Below are positions 1-6,551 of a stretch of 64,000 bases of DNA, one piece after another; positions within the stretch are counted from its first letter, which is position 1; every line of letters begins with the position of its first letter. This DNA is from Natrinema salsiterrestre. Its GTDB lineage: Archaea > Halobacteriota > Halobacteria > Halobacteriales > Natrialbaceae. The translations under genes were made by a program, and so were the position numbers. The stretch lies in assembly GCF_029502005.1 (NCBI RefSeq), contig NZ_JAMQOT010000007.1:62001-126000 (forward strand), given 5' to 3'. The notes under the pieces are model-generated. The model saw only the letters and a list, made by a program, of their open reading frames with translations. It searched no databases and was not told the DNA's origin.

Positions 1-1380
1 ACGGGCCACAGCGCCGTCGAGATCACCGGTGCCAGCGACGAGCTCGTGATCGTCCACGTCACCGACGAGGGCGTCGAGTTCGAGGAGGTGCCGGAACTCG
101 AGGAGGCCACCGTCTTCGAGACCTGCGACTACATCGAGGAAGAACACGACCTCGGTCCGGAACACACCGCGGTCGTCGGCCCGGCCGGTGAGAACCAGGT
201 CCGCTTCGCGTCGATCATGACGTCCAAGGAGCGCGCCTTCGGCCGCGGCGGACTCGGTGCACTCCTCGGCTCGAAGAACGTCAAGGCGATCACCTTCGAC
301 GGCGACTCGACCAACGAGGTCGAGATCCCGGCGCTGCAGATGGAAATTCACGGCGAGGCCGCGCAGGCCGAGCATCCGATGAAAGCACAGGGGACCACCT
401 CGGTCGCGGAGTACGCGAACATGGTCGAGGCCCTCTCGAGTTACTACTTCTCGGAACTCTCCTTCGAGGGCATCGACGGGATCAGCGGCGATCGCGTCGA
501 GGAGAAGAAGTACAAGAAAGGCACCTGCTCGTCGTGTGCCTTCGCCTGCAAACTGCCGACGCGAGACGAGGAGTCCGGCCTCGAGACGGAAGGCCCCGAG
601 TACGAGACGCTGATGGCGTTCGGATCGAACTCCGGCGTCGACGACATCGTCGACGTGATGAAGTCGAACCGGCTGTGTGACGAGTACGGCCTCGACACCA
701 TCTCCTGTGGCGACACCGTCGCGGCCTACCTCGCCAGCGAGGACGAGTTCGGCAACGTCGACCTCATTCACGACCTCGTCGAGAAGATCGCGTACCGAGA
801 CGGTATCGGCGACCAGCTCGCGGAGGGCATCGACCGGGTCCACGACGAACTCGGCGTCGAGAACTGGTCCGTCAAGGGCATGGAGTTCTCCGCCCACGAC
901 GGCCGCACCCTGAACGGGCAGGGACTCGCCTTCGCCACCTCGAACCGCGGCGCCGACCACATGTACGCCGAGTTCTACCCCTACGAGTACCCGCTCGTCG
1001 ACGCCGACGACGCCTTCGACAAGTCCGGCCTCGAGGGGAAACCGCCGAAGGTCGTCGAACTCGAGAACATCAACGCGATCAAAGACAGCGCCGTCCTCTG
1101 TAAGTTCTCGCGGGACTTCGTGACCGAAGAGCGCATGGAGACGCTGCTCGACGCCGACATCGACGACCTGCTCGCGCTCGGCGGCGAGGTCGTCGCGATG
1201 GAACGGCACTTCAACAACCAGCGCGGCTTCGACCGGGGCGACGACTCCCTGCCCTACGAGATCCCCGGCTTCGATCAGGGCCTCGACGAGTACTACGCCG
1301 AGCGCGGCTGGAACGACGACGGGACCGTCCCCGACGCGCAGTTCGAGGGCGGCAGCGCCGCGACGCCGGCCGACGACTGA
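1..1380 (+). CDS. aor: Aldehyde:ferredoxin oxidoreductase family, 5'-truncated by window edge
   Basis: The frame is open from base 1, so the N-terminus lies outside the window; about 459 residues remain of a family usually near 600. Enzymes of this family oxidise aldehydes to carboxylic acids with a tungsten or molybdenum bis-pterin cofactor and pass electrons to ferredoxin. Seen: a GRGGLGALLGSKNVKAI segment typical of the pterin-binding region, the iron-sulfur motif CSSCAFAC (near bases 526-549) and a later Cys in AVLCKF (near 1098) that fits the fourth cluster ligand. The C-terminus is a short low-complexity tail. It is convergent with the TraB-type gene. Substrate is unknown. Confidence 0.9.
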   Translation, partial: TGHSAVEITGASDELVIVHVTDEGVEFEEVPELEEATVFETCDYIEEEHDLGPEHTAVVGPAGENQVRFASIMTSKERAFGRGGLGALLGSKNVKAITFDGDSTNEVEIPALQMEIHGEAAQAEHPMKAQGTTSVAEYANMVEALSSYYFSELSFEGIDGISGDRVEEKKYKKGTCSSCAFACKLPTRDEESGLETEGPEYETLMAFGSNSGVDDIVDVMKSNRLCDEYGLDTISCGDTVAAYLASEDEFGNVDLIHDLVEKIAYRDGIGDQLAEGIDRVHDELGVENWSVKGMEFSAHDGRTLNGQGLAFATSNRGADHMYAEFYPYEYPLVDADDAFDKSGLEGKPPKVVELENINAIKDSAVLCKFSRDFVTEERMETLLDADIDDLLALGGEVVAMERHFNNQRGFDRGDDSLPYEIPGFDQGLDEYYAERGWNDDGTVPDAQFEGGSAATPADD

Positions 1381-1418
1381 TCGCGACCGCAACGCCATCT
1401 CCCTCCGACTGCCGGTTT

Positions 1419-2171
1419 TCACTCGATTTGGATCCGCGTGACCGTCCGATCGGTCGATCTGATCGGAACGCTCGGTTGCTTTTCGTCGGCACGCGACTCG
1501 AGGTCGTCGAGCCGCCGCTGAACGCCGTTGTGGTGGCCCGCGCCGATGACCGCGACGACGTCGTGTCCCTCGCTCCGAAGCGCGTGGAGCCGCCCCGCCA
1601 TGGCTCGGTCGCGCCGGTCGATCATCACCGCCGCGATGTCGGGAAACAGCCGCCGCAGGTGGTCGATCGCCGGCTGCACGTCGTCGCCGCTCGTGATTTC
1701 TTCGAACGGCAGTGACAGCATCTCGATCTGGTCGGCGTACTCCTCGGGTCCCATCGACTGCATCCGGAGCATCGTTTTCGGGATCGTCAGCGGCCCGAGA
1801 CGACGCGAGAGGGCGGCCACGATCTCGTCGATCGGTTCGTCGATGAGCGCGACGTCGGTGTCCCGCTCGGCGGCGGTCTCGATGGCCGCCTCCATGTCGG
1901 TCTGCTCGGGATCGAGGCCGTACAGTCGGACCACCGTCCGCTGGAGTGTCTGCAACATGCTGTAGGCGATCGCCATCGGGGGCGGCAGTTCACGGGTCAA
2001 CTCGTCGAGATCCGCGCTGTCGTTTCCCTCGAGGCGATCGAAGCGCGACTCGTCGAGTTCGACGGCGACGAGATCGGGCTCCGCCTCGCGGATCGTTTCC
2101 CGAACCCGGCGGCGGTGCGTCGGTGAGAAGTGAACGCTCGGAACGAGGGTGATAGTGCCGTGGTCGGACAT
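1419..2171 (-). CDS. TraB/PrgY-type domain protein, short form
   Basis: 250-residue protein starting MSDHGTITLVPSVHFS. The N-terminal strand followed by a His, the ELDESRF segment and a C-terminal IGAGHHNG motif are characteristic of the TraB/PrgY/GumN fold, whose bacterial relatives shut down pheromone signalling and whose archaeal role is unknown. Most haloarchaeal TraB proteins carry a C-terminal membrane domain that is absent here, so this looks soluble. The frame runs open well upstream to about 2774, but the upstream residues are Arg-rich and unlike a haloarchaeal protein, so the ATG at 2171 is preferred. The membrane-protein gene to its right is on the same strand, 86 bp away. Confidence 0.75.
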   Translation of the reverse strand: MSDHGTITLVPSVHFSPTHRRRVRETIREAEPDLVAVELDESRFDRLEGNDSADLDELTRELPPPMAIAYSMLQTLQRTVVRLYGLDPEQTDMEAAIETAAERDTDVALIDEPIDEIVAALSRRLGPLTIPKTMLRMQSMGPEEYADQIEMLSLPFEEITSGDDVQPAIDHLRRLFPDIAAVMIDRRDRAMAGRLHALRSEGHDVVAVIGAGHHNGVQRRLDDLESRADEKQPSVPIRSTDRTVTRIQIE

Positions 2172-2257
2172 CCCCGCACCCTTCGTCCGCCAGCGGCTTG
2201 AATCTACGACCAGCAGACGATCGAGTTCGCCGATGCTGGACGGCCCCCGCTCGAGGC

Positions 2258-2572
2258 CTACTCGTCGTCTCCCTCGTCGGTCAGCGAGAGCCGATCGTCG
2301 CCGCGGGACGGCAGCGGGCTGTCGTCGGCTCGCGAGGGATGGATGTTGAAGTTGTTGTCCCGATAGGGATCGCTCTCCGGATCGTAGGAGAGCTCGCTCC
2401 GCTCGAAGAGGTAGATGAAGAAGCCGATCAGCGGGATGCAGAAGGTGATCGCCGCCCATTTCTTCGGCGGCTCGAGACCCACGTTCCCGGCGTCGTAGTA
2501 GGCGATCGCCGTCAGCCCGAGATGCCAGGCCAGCGGGATCCCGACGAGTATCGCGAGGAGGCCCACGTTCAT
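2258..2572 (-). CDS. Small two-helix membrane protein (PLDc_N-like)
   Basis: 104 residues. Two hydrophobic helices (about residues 3-26 and 41-55) are followed by a hydrophilic, acidic C-terminal tail of about 45 residues. The second helix with its KKWAAITFCIPLIGFFIYLF character resembles the phospholipase D-nuclease N-terminal (PLDc_N) family of small membrane proteins, but without any nuclease domain. A cytoplasmic tail is likely. It may share a transcript with the downstream TraB-type gene. Function unknown. Confidence 0.65.
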   Translation of the reverse strand: MNVGLLAILVGIPLAWHLGLTAIAYYDAGNVGLEPPKKWAAITFCIPLIGFFIYLFERSELSYDPESDPYRDNNFNIHPSRADDSPLPSRGDDRLSLTDEGDDE

Positions 2573-2713
2573 ACGTGTGCGTAGGACTCGAGACTACTAA
2601 ACGACCGGCCAACGCACGCCGGCTCTCGCTCGCATGGCGGATATATTCGAACCTCGAAACAGTAGTTATAAGTAACGGAAAGGTGACTAGTAAGCCGGAG
2701 GCCGCGTCTCTGA

Positions 2714-2789
2714 CGGGGCGTATGCAAATGCCCCGGGTGCTCAGACACCCGAGGCGTGGCTTCCAAACCCTCACCGGGGTTTCGGAAGC
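2714..2789. ncRNA. Three consecutive stem-loops in a divergent intergenic region
   Basis: Between two divergent genes lie three back-to-back inverted repeats: cggggc (2714-2719) with gccccg (2730-2735); cgggtg (2734-2739) with cacccg (2746-2751); and gcttcc-aaaccc (2759-2770) with gggttt-c-ggaagc (2777-2789). The third has 12 pairs with one bulge and a 6-nt loop. No convincing ORF covers it. Possibilities are a small RNA, a leader of one flanking gene, or a terminal hairpin of an IS200/IS605-type element remnant. I cannot choose between them. Confidence 0.35.
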
Positions 2790-2892
2790 ATGATTCCGTA
2801 CATTCTACCGGGATATAAACGTCCCGCACGACAGCCGAATCGCCAGACACGATCAGTATCGACTGCACGACGGCGCTCGAGGCGCGATCGCC

Positions 2893-3090
2893 ATGTGTGA
2901 CGACGCGAACGACGACGGCAGCGAGGATCGCCCGTCGTCGCGTCCCGACTGTCCGAACTGCGGCGAACCCGTCAGCGTCGTGACCTCGAGTAGGCTGTAC
3001 AGGGGCACCGCCTACCCCTGTGGTTGCTCGGTCAATCCGGTCTTGCTCACCTGCGACCCCGCCGACCGCGGACTGGGGACGGGCGAGTGA
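2893..3090 (+). CDS. Small zinc-ribbon protein
   Basis: 65 residues with an acidic N-terminus (CDDANDDGSEDRPSSRPD) followed by CPNCGEPV and, about 20 residues later, PCGCSVNP. The two Cys pairs fit a treble-clef or zinc-ribbon knuckle. Small zinc-finger proteins of this kind are abundant in haloarchaea and mostly uncharacterised. Its stop codon overlaps the ATG of the next zinc-ribbon gene in a TGATG arrangement, so the two are very likely translated together. Confidence 0.65.
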   Translation: MCDDANDDGSEDRPSSRPDCPNCGEPVSVVTSSRLYRGTAYPCGCSVNPVLLTCDPADRGLGTGE

Positions 3091-3230
3091 TGGCCGGGTC
3101 TCGAGTCACGGAGTCGAAGCGCTGTCCCGACTGTGGTGCAGTGCTTCCACTCCGCGATCCGATCGTCGGCTGGTGGCTCTGTGACGACTGCGAAGGCGCG
3201 GTCGACGAGAACGGCGACCGGGTCACGTAA
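3090..3230 (+). CDS. Small zinc-ribbon protein, coupled to the previous gene
   Basis: 46 residues with CPDCG near residue 12 and CDDCEG near residue 32, a two-CxxC zinc ribbon. The start was chosen as the ATG at 3090 because it overlaps the preceding stop (TGATG), a common translational-coupling layout; an upstream start at 3024 would add an Arg-rich stretch in a shadow frame. Together with its partner it may be a two-subunit zinc-finger pair. No specific function can be given. Confidence 0.6.
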   Translation: MAGSRVTESKRCPDCGAVLPLRDPIVGWWLCDDCEGAVDENGDRVT

Positions 3231-3297
3231 CCGGTCGATAGTCGTTGTATCACGTTGCTAGCGGCGGTGGCGCGCGCTGTCGGCTGGCTGAACGCTG

Positions 3298-3469
3298 CGA
3301 GGCGCGAACGAAGTGAGCGCCTCGAAAAGCGAATAGCGCGGGACCGATGGTCCCGCGTACCATGCGAATAGTGCGAGACCTCCGGTCTCGCATACCGTGT
3401 GAACGGGCCGGAGGCCCGTGAACAGACGGCGCAAAGCGCCGTGAGCAGACGGCGACCGGAGGGAGCCGT
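3298..3469. repeat. Array of six compensated stem-loops
   Basis: Six hairpins follow one another: 3298-3324 (8 bp stem, 11-nt loop), 3337-3357 (9 bp, loop gat), 3372-3392 (9 bp, loop tcc), 3403-3419 (7 bp, loop gga), 3426-3442 (7 bp, loop aaa) and 3449-3469 (interrupted stem acggc/gccgt). Stem sequences differ but pairing is kept, and short linkers such as gcgaata and gaacag/gagcag recur. It directly precedes a dispersed repeat. No credible protein is encoded here. Confidence 0.7.
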
Positions 3470-3494
3470 GAGCACAGTGAGGCCAGCCGACGAT

Positions 3495-3620
3495 ATTGCG
3501 CGAGGTTTTCGCGAACCCGTGAGCGAAAGCTTGTCAGGGTTCACTCTGACAGTGGATGAGCGAGGGAGCGGAGCGACCGAGCGAATCGGCTGGGGAGGGT
3601 GTGGCCATTCCCTGCTGCCA
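3495..3620 (+). repeat. Dispersed intergenic repeat, copy A
   Basis: This segment, from attgcgcgagg to ccctgctgcca, is clearly homologous to 43087-43217 on the opposite strand. Both share the blocks gcgcgaggt, gtgagcgaa, cagtggatgag, gaatcgg and ggggaggg followed by tggcca. A variable stem sits just before cagtggatgag: tgtcag (3532-3537) pairs with ctgaca (3546-3551). Confidence 0.7.
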
Positions 3621-3881
3621 ACATGAGCAGGACCCTCGTCTCCGTCGGGATCTTACCCCGCTTACCCGTCCTATTCGTGTGAACTGCTCAGTCCGTGACC
3701 ATCGCTATTGACGCAATGACTCCCTCGCAAAATCTGTCTGGCGAGAGCAACGCTCTCACTGACCGTCGCTCACTTCGTTCGCGAAGAGGCCAAAAAGGCT
3801 AGATTAAACGGCTGCTCGCGGGTCACTGCGTTCCCCGCTCGCGATTCCGCGGTTCTCGGCCGTTGGCCTCCGAACCGCGCT
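3621..3881. other. Intergenic stretch, no gene seen
   Basis: Non-coding by codon character on both strands. It contains one more hairpin of the local style, gagagc-aac-gctctc (3743-3757), and ends at the thiolase stop codon. A short T-rich or A-rich run near 3790-3810 could serve as a terminator for the leftward thiolase gene, but this is weak. Confidence 0.4.
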
Positions 3882-5018
3882 TCAGTTGACGTCGAACTCG
3901 ATCGCCGCACCCTGCCCGAAGCCGACGCACAGCGTCGCCAGCCCGAGGCCGCCGCCGCGCTTTTGCAGCTCGTTGATCAGCGTCACGGGGAGACGAGCGC
4001 CCGAGGCCCCTAGCGGGTGGCCGAGCGCGATCGCACCGCCGTTGACGTTGAAGATCTCGGGGTCGATCCCGAGTTCGTCGCGCGAGTAGATCGACTGGCT
4101 CGCGAAGGCCTCGTTGAGCTCGACCAGATCGTAGTCGTCGATGTCGCGACCGTTGCGCTCGAGCAGGCCCCGGGTCGCCGGGACCGGGCCGATCCCCATG
4201 ACGGTGGGGTCGACGCCGGCGACGTTGTTCCGGCCGACCTCGGCCATGATCTCGAGGTCGTGTTCCTCGGCGAAGGCCTCGCTCGTGACGAGCAGCGCGG
4301 ATGCGCCGTCGGAGATCTGGGAGGCGTTGCCGGGCGTGACGGTGCCGTCCTCTTTGAAGACGGTCGGGAGTTCGGCGAGCTTCTCGGGGGTCGTGCCGGG
4401 GCGGATGCCCTCGTCTTCCTCGACGGTGCCGTCCTCGGTCTCGATCGGGACGATCTCGTCGTCGAAGCGGCCCGACTCGGTCGCCTCGGTGGCGCGCTGC
4501 TGGCTGCGGGCGGCGTACTCGTCCTGTTCCTCGCGGCTGACGCCGTACTCTTCGGCGACTTTCTCGGCGGTCATCCCCATCTGGAGGTCCCCGAGGTCGT
4601 ACAGTTCGGAGATCTTCGGGTGGATGTGGCCGTAGCTCTCGCCCATCGCGACGCGGCTCATGCTCTCGACGCCGCCGGCGATGACGGCGTCGCGGTTGCC
4701 GGCGGCGATGGCGTCGGAGGCGGAGATGACCGACTGCATCGAGGAGGCACACCAGCGATTGATGGTCGTCGCCGGCACCGACTCGCCGAGTTCCGAGAGG
4801 AGGGCGATGACGCGGGCGAGGTTGTTGTCCTGTTCCTCGCGCTGCTGGGCACAGCCCCACATCAGATCGTCGATCTCCTCGCCGGAGAGGCCGGTTTCGG
4901 CCAGAATCTCGTCGATCAGCGGCACCGAGAGATCCTCGCTGCGAACGTCGGCGTATACGCCGTCTTCTTTCCCCTGCGGGGTCCGGACTGCCTTGACTAC
5001 GACTGGCGTCTGTGACAT
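3882..5018 (-). CDS. Acetyl-CoA C-acyltransferase (thiolase)
   Basis: 378 residues, the normal length of a type II thiolase. It cleaves 3-ketoacyl-CoA with CoA or condenses two acetyl-CoA. Seen: the acyl-carrying Cys in NRWCASSMQ near residue 88, the GGVESMSR block, and the C-terminal catalytic GHPLGASGAR and CVGFGQGAA motifs. A TATA-like tttaag about 28 nt before the ATG fits a leaderless transcript. It stands alone, unlike the second thiolase at 56140-57309, which lies among beta-oxidation genes. Whether it acts in degradation or synthesis (for example the mevalonate or polyhydroxyalkanoate route) cannot be told. Confidence 0.92.
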   Translation of the reverse strand: MSQTPVVVKAVRTPQGKEDGVYADVRSEDLSVPLIDEILAETGLSGEEIDDLMWGCAQQREEQDNNLARVIALLSELGESVPATTINRWCASSMQSVISASDAIAAGNRDAVIAGGVESMSRVAMGESYGHIHPKISELYDLGDLQMGMTAEKVAEEYGVSREEQDEYAARSQQRATEATESGRFDDEIVPIETEDGTVEEDEGIRPGTTPEKLAELPTVFKEDGTVTPGNASQISDGASALLVTSEAFAEEHDLEIMAEVGRNNVAGVDPTVMGIGPVPATRGLLERNGRDIDDYDLVELNEAFASQSIYSRDELGIDPEIFNVNGGAIALGHPLGASGARLPVTLINELQKRGGGLGLATLCVGFGQGAAIEFDVN

Positions 5019-5403
5019 ATACTACCGAATGCCCCTCACGGACTTAAATCCGGTCGAACTCTCGGAGGGAGGAAAAGCGTTTACGACTGTATTCAACCGA
5101 TAGCGGACCGACTGCCGAGAGGTATCCTGTTCAGATACGCTGATTCCATGTGAAGGTGAGTGATCTGAACTACTGGTCAGCAGTTTCTGCATAAGTATTA
5201 CTAAACCAGAAGGACAATAACAGGGTACAATATATAATTTAAAATGTTCTAACAGTGAGTTTCGTATACTAGAATAATTCAATTAATACCAAAAATTAAT
5301 AAGAAAAATAATATCAATAATATCGTGTTTATCGTGCAAACCTACGGACAACGAACTTGCTACAATCTTTTTATAGTCTCAAGACTAGTAAATATTCCGA
5401 TAG
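5019..5403. other. AT-rich intergenic segment at the left edge of the RiPP island
   Basis: Composition drops sharply to AT-rich at about 5180 and stays low to the precursor genes. An 8-bp inverted repeat gttcagat/atctgaac lies at 5129-5136 and 5163-5170. No ORF with haloarchaeal protein character is present; an 86-codon frame on the minus strand is low-complexity and not believed. Confidence 0.5.
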
Positions 5404-5571
5404 TTTATAATTAAAGAATAGTTTCCGCTATCGTATTGCTGGTAGTAGGAATTGATCCTACTGGTAAACCCATCCAGCAGTGTCCTATTTCCAGATATAT
5501 AGATTATCTGGAACTAAGACGATAACGGGAGGGAACGATCAATTTGGGACTAGCTTACGACTGCTGTCCCG
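5404..5571 (-). ncRNA. Structured 3' element downstream of precursor 1
   Basis: This block immediately follows the first precursor stop codon in the direction of transcription and is repeated after the second precursor at a constant offset of 478 bp. Within it, plus-strand coordinates 5429-5434 pair with 5519-5524 (tatcgt/acgata), enclosing gctgg/ccagc (5438-5442 with 5474-5478), the nested hairpin agtagga/tcctact (5444-5450 with 5456-5462) and ccagata/tatctgg (5491-5497 with 5505-5511). It may stabilise or terminate the precursor mRNA. Confidence 0.55.
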
Positions 5572-5751
5572 TTACTCTTCGTCCGGGTCCTCGTAGAGAA
5601 GACCACCGGAGCCCCCGCTGCTAGAGCTGGAGCACACACAGCAGGAACTGGGGATACTGGCGCCTGTAACCTGTTTCGCGTTTTCGGTACGGTTATGGGA
5701 TGTCTTGTATTCCAAATCCATCTGAATCAATGCACTTACGTGTGCATCCAT
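5572..5751 (-). CDS. LAP/TOMM precursor peptide 1 (59 aa)
   Basis: A 59-residue ORF that a 60-codon cut-off would miss. It starts MDAHVSALIQMDLEY, continues with a TSHNRTE leader motif shared with precursor 2, then SIP and the core SSCCVCSSSSSGGSGG, and ends in LLYEDPDEE. The Cys/Ser/Gly-rich core is the classic substrate of YcaO cyclodehydratases: 3 Cys and 8 Ser could become thiazol(in)es and oxazol(in)es. The leader probably binds the RRE domain of the C protein at 9591-10613. The core is identical in protein sequence to precursor 2 and differs by one synonymous base. A TATA-like tract lies 13-27 nt before the ATG, fitting a leaderless transcript. Cleavage site unknown. Confidence 0.85.
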   Translation of the reverse strand: MDAHVSALIQMDLEYKTSHNRTENAKQVTGASIPSSCCVCSSSSSGGSGGLLYEDPDEE

Positions 5752-5864
5752 TGATTGTGGCCTATTTATTATATATTTGTCGATTATAGGTATAATTATA
5801 ACCCATCGAAGTACCTATATAATAACGAGGCGCGAGAAATAGCGGACTGACTTCCGTTCCTCAC
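5752..5864 (-). promoter_or_regulatory. Promoter of precursor 1 with upstream conserved box
   Basis: On the minus strand an AT-rich TATA element covers 5763-5778, 13-27 nt before the ATG. A 34-bp box at 5831-5864 (80-113 nt upstream) matches 28 of 34 positions with the box at 6295-6328 upstream of precursor 2, although the sequence between box and TATA has diverged. The box could be an operator for a shared regulator. No regulator gene is recognised inside the cluster. Confidence 0.5.
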
Positions 5865-5881
5865 TGTAAAAGCTCGGACAA

Positions 5882-6049
5882 TTTGTAGTTAAAGAATAGT
5901 TCCCGTTCTCGTATTGCTGGTAGTAGGAATTGCTCCTACTAATAAAGCCATCCAGCAGTGTCCTATTTCCAGATATATCGACTATCTGTAACTAAGACGA
6001 CAACGGGTGGGAACGATCAATTTGGGACTAACTTGCGACTGCTGTCTCG
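5882..6049 (-). ncRNA. Structured 3' element downstream of precursor 2
   Basis: Second copy of the element after precursor 1. Pairings in plus coordinates: 5907-5912 with 5997-6002 (one mismatch), gctgg/ccagc at 5916-5920 with 5952-5956, tagtagga/tcctacta at 5921-5928 with 5934-5941 (8 bp), and cagata/tatctg at 5970-5975 with 5983-5988. Substitutions relative to copy 1 fall mostly in loops and linkers, which supports a conserved fold. Confidence 0.55.
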
Positions 6050-6232
6050 TTACTCTTCGTCCGGGTCCTCGTAGAGAAGACCACCGGAGCCCCCGCTGCT
6101 AGAGCTGGAGCACACACAGCAGGAACTAGGGATACTGTTTGGGGTCGTTTTATCTTCAGTACGGTTGTGAGATGTCTGGTATTCCAGATCCATCGAAATC
6201 AACACACTTGCGTGTGCATCAGGCAATTCCAT
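6050..6232 (-). CDS. LAP/TOMM precursor peptide 2 (60 aa)
   Basis: 60 residues starting MELPDAHASVLISMDLEY, with the same TSHNRTE leader motif and the same SIP, core SSCCVCSSSSSGGSGG and acidic tail LLYEDPDEE as precursor 1. The leader-core linker differs (DKTTPN against NAKQVTGA), as do the first residues. It lies 320 bp downstream of the S9 peptidase gene that ends the biosynthetic operon, with its own AT-rich promoter, so it is probably transcribed separately and at higher level than the enzymes. The two precursors would yield the same core after leader removal. Confidence 0.87.
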   Translation of the reverse strand: MELPDAHASVLISMDLEYQTSHNRTEDKTTPNSIPSSCCVCSSSSSGGSGGLLYEDPDEE

Positions 6233-6551
6233 CTAGTCTATTATATATTTTTTCACTAGTTACAGTATTATAATTGAATCATTCAACATTGATGTGCGAG
6301 AAGTATCGGACCGGCTTCCGTCCCTCACCATCACAGGACATTAGAGGTCAGTCTCGGCGAGCTCAGTTGCCCGCTGCCGGTCGAAACTGATGTGTGTCAG
6401 TAGACGACTGAACCACTCGAAATCTGGGGATCCTGACCGAATCAGCGAACTCGAGAATATCGAGTGTGAAATTCGCGCGTGTATATAGAACTCTCCCTTC
6501 TCACGGAATCCACCAGCTAAATCTCTGCGATTCCGCCAGTCAAGAAGCCAA
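6233..6551 (-). promoter_or_regulatory. Promoter region of precursor 2 and intergenic gap
   Basis: An AT-rich TATA-like tract covers 6239-6253, very close (8-21 nt) to the ATG, so the true start may be a few codons further in or the transcript may have a different start point. The conserved box lies at 6295-6328. The remaining part up to the peptidase stop (6341-6551) is open in one minus-strand frame but has no start codon of its own; I see no gene there. Confidence 0.45.

Larger units (their letters stand above)
5404..6260. repeat. Tandem duplication carrying the two precursor genes
   Basis: The unit 5404-5790 is repeated at 5882-6260 with a fixed offset of 478 bp through the 3' element and the gene. 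Identity is highest over the core codons (one difference in about 84 nt) and the 3' element, lower in the leader codons and promoter. The stretch between units is largely diverged apart from the upstream box. Confidence 0.8.

Noticed and set aside
1419..2774. 451-codon frame extending the TraB-type gene upstream
   Set aside because: The upstream part is Arg/Pro/Ser-rich, shadows the membrane-protein gene and hairpins; the conserved domain begins at 2171.
3298..3469. Possible CRISPR array
   Set aside because: Units have different stem sequences, are about 20-30 bp apart and lack a constant repeat or spacers; no cas genes are present.
3047..3544. 165-codon minus-strand frame over the zinc-ribbon and hairpin region
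   Set aside because: Opposite a real gene and the hairpin array; composition is that of a shadow.
4017..5015. Long plus-strand frame opposite the thiolase
   Set aside because: Typical antisense shadow of a high-GC gene; the thiolase motifs on the minus strand are unmistakable. The same applies to other long shadows opposite real genes (for example 21101-22981, 32738-34309, 35739-37403, 46024-47541).
5404..6260. Possible CRISPR or satellite repeat
   Set aside because: Only two units of about 385 bp, each carrying a gene; it is a gene duplication.
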